Source: Leptospira wolbachii serovar Codice str. CDC (GTDB taxonomy: Bacteria > Spirochaetota > Leptospiria > Leptospirales > Leptospiraceae). Taken from it: a stretch of DNA of 64,000 nt. The notes under the pieces were generated by a model. That model searched no databases. It was given only the letters and a program-made list of their open reading frames with translations, and was not told the origin of the DNA. Each line of letters opens with the position of its first letter. The first letter of the stretch is position 1. The position numbers and the translations under genes are program-made. The stretch covers positions 1,070,001 to 1,134,000 of the forward strand of contig NZ_AOGZ02000014.1 of the NCBI RefSeq assembly GCF_000332515.2, given 5' to 3'. Positions 35,743-45,525 of this stretch are shown here, piece after piece.

Positions 35743-36558
35743 CTATTTTGAGACCAATGTGAATTTTAGTTTTCCTTTCACTTCCTCTACCTTCTTAAAG
35801 TAAGCCTCATGAAATACTTTTTTCTCCAAATAAATATCCGTACAGGAAATCATCTCTCCATACTTCCACTCATAAGGTTCCCCGTTTTCGTAACGAACTC
35901 TGTTCTGATGGATCTGAGAGGACAAATTCCGAAGGTTGGTCCCACGGAAATTTTTCACAAGAGCACGAAAGGTTCCCTCTTTTTCAGGATCTATGAAACG
36001 AAATTTACGAGAAAATAAAACTGCGTCATGAAAGTATTCAGGCACATTAAAGGCACCAGATGTGCCAAGTTTTTTGGAAAGATCACGTATAAAATCTGTG
36101 AATTCGTTTAGAACATTAAGGCCTGGATATTCTTGTCCAAAGTACAATTCCTTTTTAATATCTCCTGGCTCAAAATTAATATTTTGAGTGAGAAGCCAAT
36201 CAATGTAAATCATAGGGAACTGTTCATCGTCACCCTTCAATTGAAATTGAGATACTTTTAAACGAGTATGAACTAAGATTTTTCTATTTTCAGACTTAAC
36301 ATAAATACGATTGTCGTAATCGTTAAGAATTTCTAATTCGATGGTCGAGTTATGGAAGCCACGTTTTTCCACAGCCGTAATTAAACCGGCATTTACTAAC
36401 ATTTGTTCTACTTCATAATGAGTGAACCTATTAAATAACTTAGGTTCCATATTTAATGAAGTATTTAATTCTTTGGATACATCTACTAAAGACAAATCAT
36501 CCAAATCCAACCAATCAGATTGGTTTTTCTTTTTGTCTGTAGAGGAAAAAACTCCCAT
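35743..36558 (-). CDS. Hypothetical protein (271 aa) in a signalling operon
   Basis: No family is recognised. The protein is soluble and charged, with segments TIELEILNDYDNRIYVKSENR, PMIYIDWLLTQN and WKYGEMISCTDIYLEKK that may form a mixed alpha/beta domain. Its ATG shares one base with the stop of the deacetylase-like gene (TAATG), and it ends 28 bases before the response-regulator start. The tight order suggests a shared function with these. Confidence 0.75.
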   Translation of the reverse strand: MGVFSSTDKKKNQSDWLDLDDLSLVDVSKELNTSLNMEPKLFNRFTHYEVEQMLVNAGLITAVEKRGFHNSTIELEILNDYDNRIYVKSENRKILVHTRLKVSQFQLKGDDEQFPMIYIDWLLTQNINFEPGDIKKELYFGQEYPGLNVLNEFTDFIRDLSKKLGTSGAFNVPEYFHDAVLFSRKFRFIDPEKEGTFRALVKNFRGTNLRNLSSQIHQNRVRYENGEPYEWKYGEMISCTDIYLEKKVFHEAYFKKVEEVKGKLKFTLVSK

Positions 36559-37457
36559 TACTTTTCACCAAATGCAGTGATAGTATTAAAATGAATTTCA
36601 ACAGTGTCTCGAAAGTCACGAGCATAACCGCCCGCAAGAGTCACAACGCATGGGACACCCAGAGACTCAGCAAACTTACGAACCATCAAATCACGTTCTT
36701 TTAGACCTTTCATGGAAACTTTTAATTCTCCAAGAGAATCATCTTCATAAGGATCAGCTCCTGCAACATAATAAATTATATTGGAGTCAAAATCTTTCCG
36801 AATTTGATTCAGTGATGTTTCTAATGTAGTTAGATACTCATCATCCTTTGTATTTGGTTCTAAATTTACATCTAAGTTAGATACTTCTTTCTTTGGGTAA
36901 AGATTTCCTTGATGCATCGAAAATGTGAAAACTTTGTCATCATATTGGAAAATATACGAATTTCCATTCCCTTGGTGCAAATCCAAGTCAATGATAAGCG
37001 CATTTATATTGGGGTTTTCCTCTTTTTGTTTTCGTATAGCAATTGCTACATCATTCAAATAACAAAAACCTTCTGCTTTGTCAGGGAAACTATGGTGGTA
37101 TCCGCCGCCCATATTAAAGGCAAATTGAAACTTTTTAGAAAGTTCTGCTGCCATAATCGTTCCACCAACACCATACATAAAACTTTCCACAATACTTCGA
37201 TTAAGCGGAAGTTCAGAATACATGGTTCGCGAAGTATGTTCATAACTAAACAAATCATCCAAGTATTCTTTTGTGTGAACGAGTTCTAAATCTGCGTCTT
37301 CTGCTTTTTTAGGTAGCAAAATGTCCCAGGACGCATAAACAGGATCTCTTTTTACACGATTGTAAAGGTGAGAATACTTATGAGCAGGGAATACATGTCC
37401 CGGTAATTCGAGATTGTAGGAAGAATGGTAGATGAGAGCGAGTGCATTAGATGCCAT
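36558..37457 (-). CDS. Histone-deacetylase-like protein
   Basis: A 299-residue member of the deacetylase fold, diverged from that at 21834-22775. It retains MGGGYHHSFPDKAEGFCYLND with the His pair, IDLDLHQGNGNS (Asp/His Zn ligands), YYVAGADPYEDDSLGEL (second Zn Asp) and VTLAGGYARD. The set of metal ligands looks complete, so it should be active, on an unknown acetylated substrate. The ATG at 37455-37457 is chosen by alignment with other members; the frame extends a little further upstream without family similarity. Confidence 0.85.
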   Translation of the reverse strand: MASNALALIYHSSYNLELPGHVFPAHKYSHLYNRVKRDPVYASWDILLPKKAEDADLELVHTKEYLDDLFSYEHTSRTMYSELPLNRSIVESFMYGVGGTIMAAELSKKFQFAFNMGGGYHHSFPDKAEGFCYLNDVAIAIRKQKEENPNINALIIDLDLHQGNGNSYIFQYDDKVFTFSMHQGNLYPKKEVSNLDVNLEPNTKDDEYLTTLETSLNQIRKDFDSNIIYYVAGADPYEDDSLGELKVSMKGLKERDLMVRKFAESLGVPCVVTLAGGYARDFRDTVEIHFNTITAFGEK

Positions 37458-37548
37458 TAAAATGATATTTTTGTGAAAAATGACACAAGTCAATTCAAAC
37501 CGTACAATTTACTTGCAGGAAAAAACAAAAAAGCTAAGAATAGGGTCT

Positions 37549-38985
37549 ATGCCGGTAGATGAAAAAATCCCCAACAAACGCACAAAAATTATCTGTACCA
37601 TTGGTCCCGCCTCTGCTAACCGTGAAACTATCTTAAGTCTCATCTATTCGGGAATGGATTTGGCCCGGATGAATTTCTCTCATTCTACCCATGAATACCA
37701 TAAAGAAATTTTTGAGTTATTAAGGGAATGTGAACAGGAATCCGGCAAGTCCATTGGAATCCTCGCTGACTTACAAGGTCCTAAAATTAGAACAGGAAAA
37801 TTAGGAACGGGGCCCTTAGAATTAAAAACGGGTGATCAAATTGCAATCAATAACAAATCCGACTTCCTAGGAACAGCAGAAGAAATTGGCTGCACCTACC
37901 AATACATCTTAAATGATATAGATGTAGGACACAAACTCCTGATTGACGACGGTAAACTCTCTTTTGTCGTAAAATCCAAAACAAAAGAAAAAGCAGTTTT
38001 AGAAACCGTCATCGGAGGGACCTTAAAAGACAACAAAGGAATCAATCTTCCAGGCACTCCAATTTCAGCACCAGCTCTTTCGGAAAAAGACATTGAAGAT
38101 TTACAATTTGCATTGTCATTAGGTGTAGATTATATCGCACTATCATTTGTTAGACGAGCGAGTGACCTAGAAATGGCACGTCAGTTTATGAAAGATAGTT
38201 ACGCTGGCCTCATTGCAAAAATTGAAAGACCTGAAGCAATCCAAAATATTGAAGAGATCATTGACAATTGTGATGGAATCATGATTGCCCGTGGTGACTT
38301 AGGTGTGGAATTAGACACTCAGTATGTTCCTATTATCCAAAAAGAGATGATTACAAAGCTGAACCAACAAGGAAAACCAGTTATCACCGCCACACAGATG
38401 TTAGAGACTATGATCGACAATCCGCGTCCCACACGTGCGGAAGCAAGTGATGTTGCCAATGCTGTCATGGACGGAACCGATGCGGTAATGTTATCTGGAG
38501 AAACTGCCTCTGGAAAATATCCGATCGAAACTGTTCGGACCATGACAAGTATCATCCAGGCTGCTGAAGAATCTGAAATTTATTTGTCTCACCTAAGACA
38601 TATGGATCGTTCCGAATTTGAAGTAGAACGAACAGCTCTTGGTAGCGCAGCAGAATCCATCTCCAGATCCATCAACGCAAAAGCCATCATCAACTTTACA
38701 AGATCTGGGTATTCCTCCCTTCTCTCCTCTGAGTTTCGTCCCTTAAAACCAATCTATTCTTTCACACCGTTCCTTGGTACAGCAAGGAAGATGCAATTGT
38801 ATTGGGGTGTGGAAGCCTATGTGATGCCAATGATGGATAAGTTTCCTGATATGATTGCCTTTATGAGTAAAACTTTAAAGTCAGAAGGAAAATTAAAATC
38901 GGGAGATACAGTAGTGATTTTGTCTGGTGCACCAGGATCTGTGGCACAAACTGTGGACTTCATTCAAATCCATAAGATTAAGTAA
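37549..38985 (+). CDS. pyk: Pyruvate kinase
   Basis: A 478-residue glycolytic enzyme making ATP and pyruvate from phosphoenolpyruvate. It has KIICTIGPAS, MNFSHSTHEYH, ADLQGPKIRTG, the catalytic Lys region GLIAKIERPEA, MIARGDLGVEL and TATQMLETM, then VMLSGETASGKYP and the C-terminal regulatory domain. The ATG at 37549 follows AGGG. The last eight bases overlap the convergent flavoprotein gene. Confidence 0.97.
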   Translation: MPVDEKIPNKRTKIICTIGPASANRETILSLIYSGMDLARMNFSHSTHEYHKEIFELLRECEQESGKSIGILADLQGPKIRTGKLGTGPLELKTGDQIAINNKSDFLGTAEEIGCTYQYILNDIDVGHKLLIDDGKLSFVVKSKTKEKAVLETVIGGTLKDNKGINLPGTPISAPALSEKDIEDLQFALSLGVDYIALSFVRRASDLEMARQFMKDSYAGLIAKIERPEAIQNIEEIIDNCDGIMIARGDLGVELDTQYVPIIQKEMITKLNQQGKPVITATQMLETMIDNPRPTRAEASDVANAVMDGTDAVMLSGETASGKYPIETVRTMTSIIQAAEESEIYLSHLRHMDRSEFEVERTALGSAAESISRSINAKAIINFTRSGYSSLLSSEFRPLKPIYSFTPFLGTARKMQLYWGVEAYVMPMMDKFPDMIAFMSKTLKSEGKLKSGDTVVILSGAPGSVAQTVDFIQIHKIK

Positions 38986-40228
38986 CAGTTGTTTTACGAA
39001 TGCCTCGGGCTGCGATGGTTGCTGTAGTCCAGGCATTCTGAAAATTAAAACCTCCAGTAATTCCATCTACGTCGATCACCTCACCGGTAAAAAAAAGTCC
39101 GGGGCAAAGTTTACTTTCCATGGTTTGGAACTGAATGTCTTTTCTAGAAACACCACCCGCAGTCACAAACTCTTCCTTAAACACTCCTTTGGCCACCATT
39201 CGGAGTTTGGTCTGGGTTAAAGATAAACTTAAAACCCGAATTTCAGATTTCGAAATATCCGAGTAACGTTTGTTTATTTGTATTTTCGATTCTTTTAAAA
39301 TCCAATCCCAAAACCGAGAAGGCAATTTCCATTCCGGATCGGGTGCTAATTTGTCTGCCGGTGTTTTTTCTTTTTTAGATAAATAATCCTCTTCTATACT
39401 TTGGGTCTGTTTTCCGAATACCCAGTTCACAGATAGATCCACTTTGTAATCGGCTTCAAATAAAGTGCGGGCCTCCCAAGCAGACAAACGAAGGGCACAA
39501 GGCCCACTGAGCCCCCAGTGTGTGATAAGCAATGGTCCCTTCTGCGGTTTTCCTTTTGGTAACACTTTGATTTCACAATTAGGTACAACAAGACCTGTCA
39601 GTTCCATAAGATCCGTATTTTCTAAAGTCAATGTAAAGAGTGACGGAACAGGTGTGATGATTTTATGCCCCAATTTTTCTGCAATACTCCAAATTTTTCG
39701 ATTGGATCCAGTAGCAAGAACAACTATATCAAAGTGCTCTTCCACTCCTCCTTCCCATAAAACTCTAAATCCTTTTGTTTGGCCAGAGACCTGACTTGAA
39801 TATATTCCAACTAACCCTTGTTCAAAGTGGATTGGAATTTTCTTTGTTTTTAACTCAGTTAAAAAACATTGGATGATAGTATCAGAACTGTCTGTTGTTG
39901 GAAACATTCTGCCATCGGCTTCGGCTTTGAGAGTTACTCCCCTTTTTTGAAACCAAAGAATTGTATCTTTTGGTGCAAAACTTTCAAACGCCCAACGTAG
40001 TTCTTTATTTCCTCGGGGATACTTCTCGGAAAGAAGTTCTGGATCAAAAAGATTATGGGTGACATTACATCTCCCACCACCAGATATCCGAAGTTTAGAT
40101 AAAGGTTCTTTTGATTTTTCGAAGATTTGAATCTCGCACAAACCTTGTAATTCTTCGAAAATTTGTAAGGCTGCAAAACAACCAGAAGCCCCAGCGCCTA
40201 TGATTGCAATTTTCGGTTTCTTTTGCAA
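38978..40228 (-). CDS. HI0933-like flavoprotein (NAD(P)/FAD-dependent oxidoreductase)
   Basis: A 416-residue flavoprotein of the HI0933/YhiN family. The N-terminal FAD motif is IAIIGAGASGCFAALQI. The family signatures SGGGRCNVTHN and VTAGGVSRKDI are present, along with the terminal FTGEVIDVDGITGGFNFQNAW. The physiological substrate of the family is unknown. The start is a TTG at 40226-40228 after GTGG; no ATG fits. It starts three bases after the glyoxalase stop. Confidence 0.9.
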   Translation of the reverse strand: MQKKPKIAIIGAGASGCFAALQIFEELQGLCEIQIFEKSKEPLSKLRISGGGRCNVTHNLFDPELLSEKYPRGNKELRWAFESFAPKDTILWFQKRGVTLKAEADGRMFPTTDSSDTIIQCFLTELKTKKIPIHFEQGLVGIYSSQVSGQTKGFRVLWEGGVEEHFDIVVLATGSNRKIWSIAEKLGHKIITPVPSLFTLTLENTDLMELTGLVVPNCEIKVLPKGKPQKGPLLITHWGLSGPCALRLSAWEARTLFEADYKVDLSVNWVFGKQTQSIEEDYLSKKEKTPADKLAPDPEWKLPSRFWDWILKESKIQINKRYSDISKSEIRVLSLSLTQTKLRMVAKGVFKEEFVTAGGVSRKDIQFQTMESKLCPGLFFTGEVIDVDGITGGFNFQNAWTTATIAARGIRKTTVT

Positions 40229-40231
40229 GTC

Positions 40232-40654
40232 TTACCACTCACCTGTATTTGGCATAGAAAGCCAAGGTTCCGTTAGAGGTAGAGATTTTCCTTTCTGGAG
40301 AAGTTCAATAGAGATTAAATCTGGAGACCTAACAAATGCCATACGACCATCCCTTGGAGGCCGATTGATAGTAATTCCCATCTTTTGAATCTGCGCACAA
40401 GTTTCATAAATGTTATCTACTTCGTAAGCTAGATGTCCAAAATTCCTTCCAGTTGTATAAGGTTCGGTTTGTCCCCAGTTGTAAGTAAGTTCGATCTCTG
40501 GTGCATCTGCTTCGCCAGTAGATAAAAACACCAAAGTAAATTTACCTTCAGGATGTTCATTCCTTCGGGTTACTTTGAGTCCAAGGACCTCCACAAAAAA
40601 ATGGAGAGCTCGGTCCAAATCCAAAACTCGAATCATTGTGTGTAAATATTTCAT
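40232..40654 (-). CDS. gloA: Glyoxalase I (lactoylglutathione lyase), VOC family
   Basis: A 140-residue metalloenzyme that isomerises the methylglyoxal-glutathione hemithioacetal. All four expected metal ligands are visible: His in [10 protein letters not shown], Glu in [10 protein letters not shown], His in NFGHLAYEV and Glu in LISIELLQK. The ATG at 40652-40654 gives the normal N terminus. It is tightly linked to the flavoprotein gene downstream and overlaps none. Confidence 0.94.
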   Translation of the reverse strand: MKYLHTMIRVLDLDRALHFFVEVLGLKVTRRNEHPEGKFTLVFLSTGEADAPEIELTYNWGQTEPYTTGRNFGHLAYEVDNIYETCAQIQKMGITINRPPRDGRMAFVRSPDLISIELLQKGKSLPLTEPWLSMPNTGEW

Positions 40655-40662
40655 CTGTCTTA

Positions 40663-41847
40663 CTATAAGAAAAAATAGACCAAAAGCACAAGCCAAGAAA
40701 AATATTTTGGAATCTCAAAACGAAGCCAATCCTTATTTCCTTCCAAAAGTCGGCCCAGAGAAATGAAGGAAAAAACCAGGAGGACAAAGACAGAAACAAT
40801 CTCTCCTAAAGAAAATAAATGCATTCGTTTCAGAAAATACAAAGTCAAAGTTGTCGGAACTAGAAAAGAAAATAACAAAAAGGACCTGTACAAGAAACTC
40901 CCAGACTTACGTCTGTATTGCGGTTCCAGAGCCTTATAAGCAATCTCCCCTCTGTGATGACTTAACCACACCTTTGGATCTCTCACACCACGATCAATCG
41001 CATTCTGAAAATCATCGGGTCTTACCGATGGATAAGAGAAAAAGGAAACGAGTCCCTGCCATTTGTTTTTTGTATGAATTAAATCCGAAAACAAATCTCG
41101 AAACACATGTAATTCTGCAGTGACAGGATCATAAGTCTTCAATTGAGAAACAAGTCCATATCTGGGTTCTTTGGTTTCCTCGCAAAAGGTTCCAAAAATT
41201 CGATCCCAAAAGATAAATACCCCGCCATAATTTCTATCAATGTATTCTGGATTCATAGCATGATGAACTCTATGATGCGATGGAGTGACAAACACATACT
41301 CAAACCAAGTAGGAAGTTTTCCAATGGAACGAGTATGAACCCAAAATTGATACGTACGATTGAGTGCATCGATAATTAAATAAGATTCTACCGGGAATCC
41401 GAGAAGAGCCAAAGGCAAATAAAAAAGTCCAATCCCAATGTTCCGAACAAAGGATTGCCTAAGAGCCACCGATAGATTAAACTCTTCACTAGAATGATGA
41501 ACTACATGAGAGGCCCACAAAACTTTGATTTCATGACTGTATCTATGAGCCCAGTAGAATAAAAAATCAAGTAGAACGAATAAAACAATCCAATGTGCAG
41601 CCGAACTGGGAGATAAAAAAACTTTGGAAAGAAACTCGGCACCCCAAGAGATTTGGTATAAGGCGTTATAAACAAAAACTAATGCGAGTAGAATGACACC
41701 ATCAAAAATGCGACTAAGAACTCCTAAACTCAAATCAGCCAAAGAATCTTCGTAAAAATAATAATCCTGTTTCTTAAACCGAGTATAGATAACCTCAGCC
41801 AACATGAGTAGAATATAAATGGGGGCAATGGTTTCAATAAGTCTCAT
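40663..41847 (-). CDS. Sterol-desaturase/fatty-acid-hydroxylase superfamily membrane protein
   Basis: A 394-residue di-iron membrane oxygenase. Three His boxes are visible: [14 protein letters not shown] and [10 protein letters not shown], plus [18 protein letters not shown] typical of the alkylglycerol-monooxygenase-like branch. Several hydrophobic helices occur at the N terminus and three at the C terminus. It may oxidise a lipid alkyl chain. A second, distinct member lies at 46730-47593. Confidence 0.88.
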   Translation of the reverse strand: MRLIETIAPIYILLMLAEVIYTRFKKQDYYFYEDSLADLSLGVLSRIFDGVILLALVFVYNALYQISWGAEFLSKVFLSPSSAAHWIVLFVLLDFLFYWAHRYSHEIKVLWASHVVHHSSEEFNLSVALRQSFVRNIGIGLFYLPLALLGFPVESYLIIDALNRTYQFWVHTRSIGKLPTWFEYVFVTPSHHRVHHAMNPEYIDRNYGGVFIFWDRIFGTFCEETKEPRYGLVSQLKTYDPVTAELHVFRDLFSDLIHTKNKWQGLVSFFSYPSVRPDDFQNAIDRGVRDPKVWLSHHRGEIAYKALEPQYRRKSGSFLYRSFLLFSFLVPTTLTLYFLKRMHLFSLGEIVSVFVLLVFSFISLGRLLEGNKDWLRFEIPKYFSWLVLLVYFFL

Positions 41848-41988
41848 AGGGTGTCCTTAAGTCCTTACTATCTATACGAGTCTTGTTTGAAAAGCAACCT
41901 CGTTTCTAGCGGTGTACCTCTACTGAAAATCCAAAAGAAGACATTTCAAGGAGAGTGTTATTTTATAATATTATCTTTATCCTTAGAA

Positions 41989-42600
41989 TTATTTTAATTT
42001 ATTACTTAGATCAGCGTTCAACTCGTTGAATGCGTTGGTAAGGCCAAGATTCCAGCCAAGAACTAAAGCTTCCGGTTCTTTTTTCTCGATAGATTGAATT
42101 TGTTTATATGTCTTTCTAAAAACAGGAGTAGAGACAGAATCTTTATCTTCATAGACAACAACTTCAAACTCAATGACTGCTTTTGGTTCTTTGGTACGGA
42201 AATCGCCATACATTTGTGTGAGATTCAATTCAATATAATGAGTGATATTGACTCTTGTATGGATACTTGCATCCCACTCAAAGTTGCCTGACTTTAAAAG
42301 TGATCGAACTAACTCTTCCTTGAAGTTATGAGACGGTGGAATAAAAAATCCATTATAAAAATCAGATTCGTATACAGCATTTTCTTTACGATATACAAAT
42401 TCTTTTCCTTCAAATTTCTGGGATATAAAAACCTTACGAACAATGAAAGTTCTCGGTTTTGCAGCAGGAAACAATTGTTTGGTTTCACCAGGTTCTATTA
42501 AATAAAATCTTTTTTCAGGAAAGGTTTTACTGACACCAAAACATTGGCTAAGAAAAAAAAGTAGTCCAGTAAAAAGTATAAAACGGATTAAGGCTTTCAT
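41989..42600 (-). CDS. ABC-type transport auxiliary lipoprotein of the MCE operon
   Basis: A 203-residue predicted outer-membrane lipoprotein. The signal ends GLLFFLSQCFGVS, with Cys near residue 20. The body (RFYLIEPGETKQLFP, then VFISQKFEGKEFVYRK) matches the ABC-transport auxiliary family (PqiC/YmbA-like). It is the last gene of the MCE cluster, six bases after the mlaD-like gene. It would tether the periplasmic lipid-transport assembly to the outer membrane. Confidence 0.82.
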   Translation of the reverse strand: MKALIRFILFTGLLFFLSQCFGVSKTFPEKRFYLIEPGETKQLFPAAKPRTFIVRKVFISQKFEGKEFVYRKENAVYESDFYNGFFIPPSHNFKEELVRSLLKSGNFEWDASIHTRVNITHYIELNLTQMYGDFRTKEPKAVIEFEVVVYEDKDSVSTPVFRKTYKQIQSIEKKEPEALVLGWNLGLTNAFNELNADLSNKLK

Positions 42601-42605
42601 TGTAT

Positions 42606-43553
42606 TTATTTCCAGAGTTTAGACTTGTTTGGTGCTTCTCCGAAGAGAAACTGTGATGGATATTTTTTAGCATTTGCAGTGACTTCTTTTAGATCTTCTG
42701 AAGCAATTCGCAAATTTTCAATCGATGTAGAAATATCACCTTGGTTCGAAGCAAGTAATGTGTCCAATCGCCTTAGTGTTGTTTGCAATTGGGTTACGGA
42801 TGTATCCAGTTTTTTTGGCAACCCTTGGGTCTCAGGACTTGCAATGAGGGCCTTTACTTCTGCGTTTGTCTTACGCAAATCCATAAGCAAACCCGTTGAT
42901 TCACGAGCTAGTTCTCCGAGTTTGGCTTCCTGAATTGTTTGATTCAAATTTCGAATGAGTTCACCAACACCCAAAAGAATTTTATCCACATCCGCCTTTT
43001 CGACTTTATCAAAAAACTTATCCACGGAGGCAGTAAACCTAGAGATAGTACTTGGTGCGGAAGGAATATAAATTGTTTTTGGTTCCCACTCGATGGACAA
43101 AGGAGGATTCTTTTCCGGATTTAGGTAATCCACTTCCAAGTAAGCCGTTCCAGTTAACCCTTGTGAGGCGAGACGTACACGAAGACCACTTTGAATCATT
43201 CGTTGGACCGTTCTCTTCAAATCGTCGCCATATACTCCTTTCACAAAGTCAGGGACGGACATTTTTATCAAAACATATCTACCATATCTAAGTTCAGTGT
43301 CGTGGTTTAGTTTTTCGGAATATTCATTTTGAACGAAAGTAATTTCTTGGACTGTACCAACTTTTACACCACGGTGTTTAACTGGTGATCCAATATCCAA
43401 ACCTTGTACGGATTCATCAAAATAGGTTTCTAAACTAACTGATCTTTGAAAGATATTTCCGGCAGTAAAAACGATCAGAAACAAAATGAGTGTAAAAAAA
43501 CTAACTAGGACGAAGACCCCAACTTTAAAATAGATTTTACTTGATTGATTCAT
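42606..43553 (-). CDS. mlaD: MCE-domain substrate-binding protein (MlaD-like)
   Basis: A 315-residue periplasmic protein anchored by one N-terminal helix (residues 9-33). The MCE domain (about 40-125) contains FDESVQGLDIGSPVKHRGVKVG and SGLRVRLASQGLTGTAYLEVDYL. A long helical C-terminal region resembles the tube-forming helices of larger MCE proteins. It overlaps the ATPase gene by four bases (ATGA). Confidence 0.93.
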   Translation of the reverse strand: MNQSSKIYFKVGVFVLVSFFTLILFLIVFTAGNIFQRSVSLETYFDESVQGLDIGSPVKHRGVKVGTVQEITFVQNEYSEKLNHDTELRYGRYVLIKMSVPDFVKGVYGDDLKRTVQRMIQSGLRVRLASQGLTGTAYLEVDYLNPEKNPPLSIEWEPKTIYIPSAPSTISRFTASVDKFFDKVEKADVDKILLGVGELIRNLNQTIQEAKLGELARESTGLLMDLRKTNAEVKALIASPETQGLPKKLDTSVTQLQTTLRRLDTLLASNQGDISTSIENLRIASEDLKEVTANAKKYPSQFLFGEAPNKSKLWK

Positions 43554-44317
43554 AACGGGGAACTCTCCTGTGGAATACGATTAAAGAATTGTTTTACAAA
43601 TGGATCTTTGGATTTTTCTTTTAAATCTTTTGGTTTGCCTTCGGCGATAATCCCTTTTTTGGATTTATCTAAAACAATCACACGATCTGCCATTGTAAAC
43701 ACGGAAGGCAACTCATGTGTCACAATTACAAAAGTGACACCTAGAGTTCTCGACAAACGTATGATTAGATAATCTAACTCAACACTAGTGATCGGATCAA
43801 GCCCAGCACTAGGTTCATCTAAAAATAAAATTTCAGGATCCATCGCCATCGCACGCGCAATGGCCGCACGTTTTTTCATTCCACCAGAAAGTTCAGCGGG
43901 ATAAAGATGAGCGAAAGGGAAAAGGCCTACCATTTTTAGTTTGGTCATAGCGATTTCGTTCATGATCGCAAGTGGCAATTTAGTAAACTCTTCCAAAGGC
44001 AATCGAATGTTTTCCAATAAAGTCATGGAACCAAAAAGGGCACTCTGTTGGTACATCACTCCAATTCGATTCCATATCCCGATTTTTTTCTTTCCTTCTG
44101 CTAAAACAATATCGTCTTCATCGATCCATATACGGCCGCTAAACGGAGATGTTAATCCAATCATATTTTTTAATACTGTAGACTTACCACAACCAGAGCC
44201 TCCGAGAATTCCAAAAATTTCTCCACGGTTCACTTCAAAAGAGATATCTTCCATAATCACAGTATGGCCATATCCAGTGGTTAGATGTTCTACTCGAATG
44301 ATTGGATTTTCTTTCAT
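43550..44317 (-). CDS. mlaF: ABC transporter ATPase of the MCE/Mla system
   Basis: A 255-residue ATPase. Walker A GGSGCGKST, Q-loop YQQSALFG, signature LSGGMKKRAAIARA, Walker B EILFLDEPSAGLDP and H-loop VTHEL are all present. The ATG at 44315-44317 overlaps the permease stop (ATGA). It powers lipid movement between membranes with MlaE and MlaD homologues. Confidence 0.96.
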   Translation of the reverse strand: MKENPIIRVEHLTTGYGHTVIMEDISFEVNRGEIFGILGGSGCGKSTVLKNMIGLTSPFSGRIWIDEDDIVLAEGKKKIGIWNRIGVMYQQSALFGSMTLLENIRLPLEEFTKLPLAIMNEIAMTKLKMVGLFPFAHLYPAELSGGMKKRAAIARAMAMDPEILFLDEPSAGLDPITSVELDYLIIRLSRTLGVTFVIVTHELPSVFTMADRVIVLDKSKKGIIAEGKPKDLKEKSKDPFVKQFFNRIPQESSPL

Positions 44318-45438
44318 ATTCGTAGGTAAAAGTATAAGACTGAAAAAATTCCATCTAAGATGGACACAAGTATGATAGAACCAACCACTGCGGAAGTGGT
44401 GGATTCTCCAACGGCTCCTGCTCCTGATGCCGTTTTTAACCCTCGGTAACAACCAATGGAGGCAATGATCATTCCAAAAAAATAAGATTTTAATAGTCCA
44501 CCCAAGATATCGGAGAGTCCCACCGCAAGATTCACTTGGTTGATAAAAGTGACGAGTGGAAATCCAAAACTAATCAACACAACTGCCCCACCGATAAGTC
44601 CAAACAAATTGAATACAATGGTTAGCAGTGGAGTCATAATTAGCGAGGCCACCAAACGAGGGATAATGAGAAATTGAACAGGAGGAAGACCCATAGTCGT
44701 AAGTGCATCAATTTCTTCGGAGACTTTCATCGTTCCAAGTTCTGCCGCAAACGCAGACCCAGACCTTCCCGATAAAATAAAAGCAGTCATCAGAGGACCA
44801 AGTTCTCGAAACAAAGACAAACCCACAAGGTTTGCCACAAAGATTTCGGCCCCAAACCTACGCATAGGAATTGCCGATTGAAAAGACATGATAAGACCAA
44901 GTAAAAATCCAATCATAGCAATGATGGGAAATGCATTCACACCCATTGATTCCGCAACTCGGAAGGTGTCCTTCCAACGAATTTTGGAGGGATGTAAAAA
45001 AGAACGCCAAAAGGAAACAGTAAGTTCCCCAGTAAAAGTGATTAAATATTTAAACTCTAACAACGAATCAATGGTTAGCTTCCCAATTTTTTCCGATCTG
45101 CGAAGAGAGTTTGTGAGAATTTCTTTGTTCTTCTTACTATCGTCTTCCGAAATACTTAATCTGTATTTAAACTGATCACCTAATCCATGCAATATGAACT
45201 GTATTCGCCGACCTTCACATTCCAGACGAATGAGTTTAATAAAAGAAATTCCTGAAGTATCTGATTCTTGTAAATTGCCTGCATGAACCAAGACGAACCG
45301 AGGTGGATTTTTTTTTAGGATTTCAATAAACGCAGTCCAATCTTTGCCTGTTTCCAAGGCAGTGAGGACTGCTGGGAGGTGGATTTCTAAGGTGCTACCT
45401 TCCCACAGAAAGGAGGATTGTCGATGAATGGTATCCAC
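44314..45438 (-). CDS. mlaE: MlaE-like permease with N-terminal STAS domain
   Basis: A 374-residue permease. Residues about 10-100 resemble a STAS domain (LEIHLPAVLTALE, VLVHAGNLQESDTSGISFIKL), the role played by separate MlaB in E. coli. Residues about 130-374 are the MlaE permease: GVNAFPIIAMIGFLLGLIMSFQ, FRELGPLMTAFILSGRSGSAFAAELGTMKVSEEIDAL, SFGFPL, and GAGAVGESTTSAVVGSI. The start appears to be GTG at 45436-45438, with no clear ribosome-binding site. It is first in the MCE operon. Confidence 0.92.
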   Translation of the reverse strand: MDTIHRQSSFLWEGSTLEIHLPAVLTALETGKDWTAFIEILKKNPPRFVLVHAGNLQESDTSGISFIKLIRLECEGRRIQFILHGLGDQFKYRLSISEDDSKKNKEILTNSLRRSEKIGKLTIDSLLEFKYLITFTGELTVSFWRSFLHPSKIRWKDTFRVAESMGVNAFPIIAMIGFLLGLIMSFQSAIPMRRFGAEIFVANLVGLSLFRELGPLMTAFILSGRSGSAFAAELGTMKVSEEIDALTTMGLPPVQFLIIPRLVASLIMTPLLTIVFNLFGLIGGAVVLISFGFPLVTFINQVNLAVGLSDILGGLLKSYFFGMIIASIGCYRGLKTASGAGAVGESTTSAVVGSIILVSILDGIFSVLYFYLRI

Positions 45439-45525
45439 GTTTCAAACGTAATTCTAAATCGGAACGAACTCGAGGCAAGTGATTTTATTTTACAATCCAA
45501 TCGATTGAATAAAAGATGAACAAGA

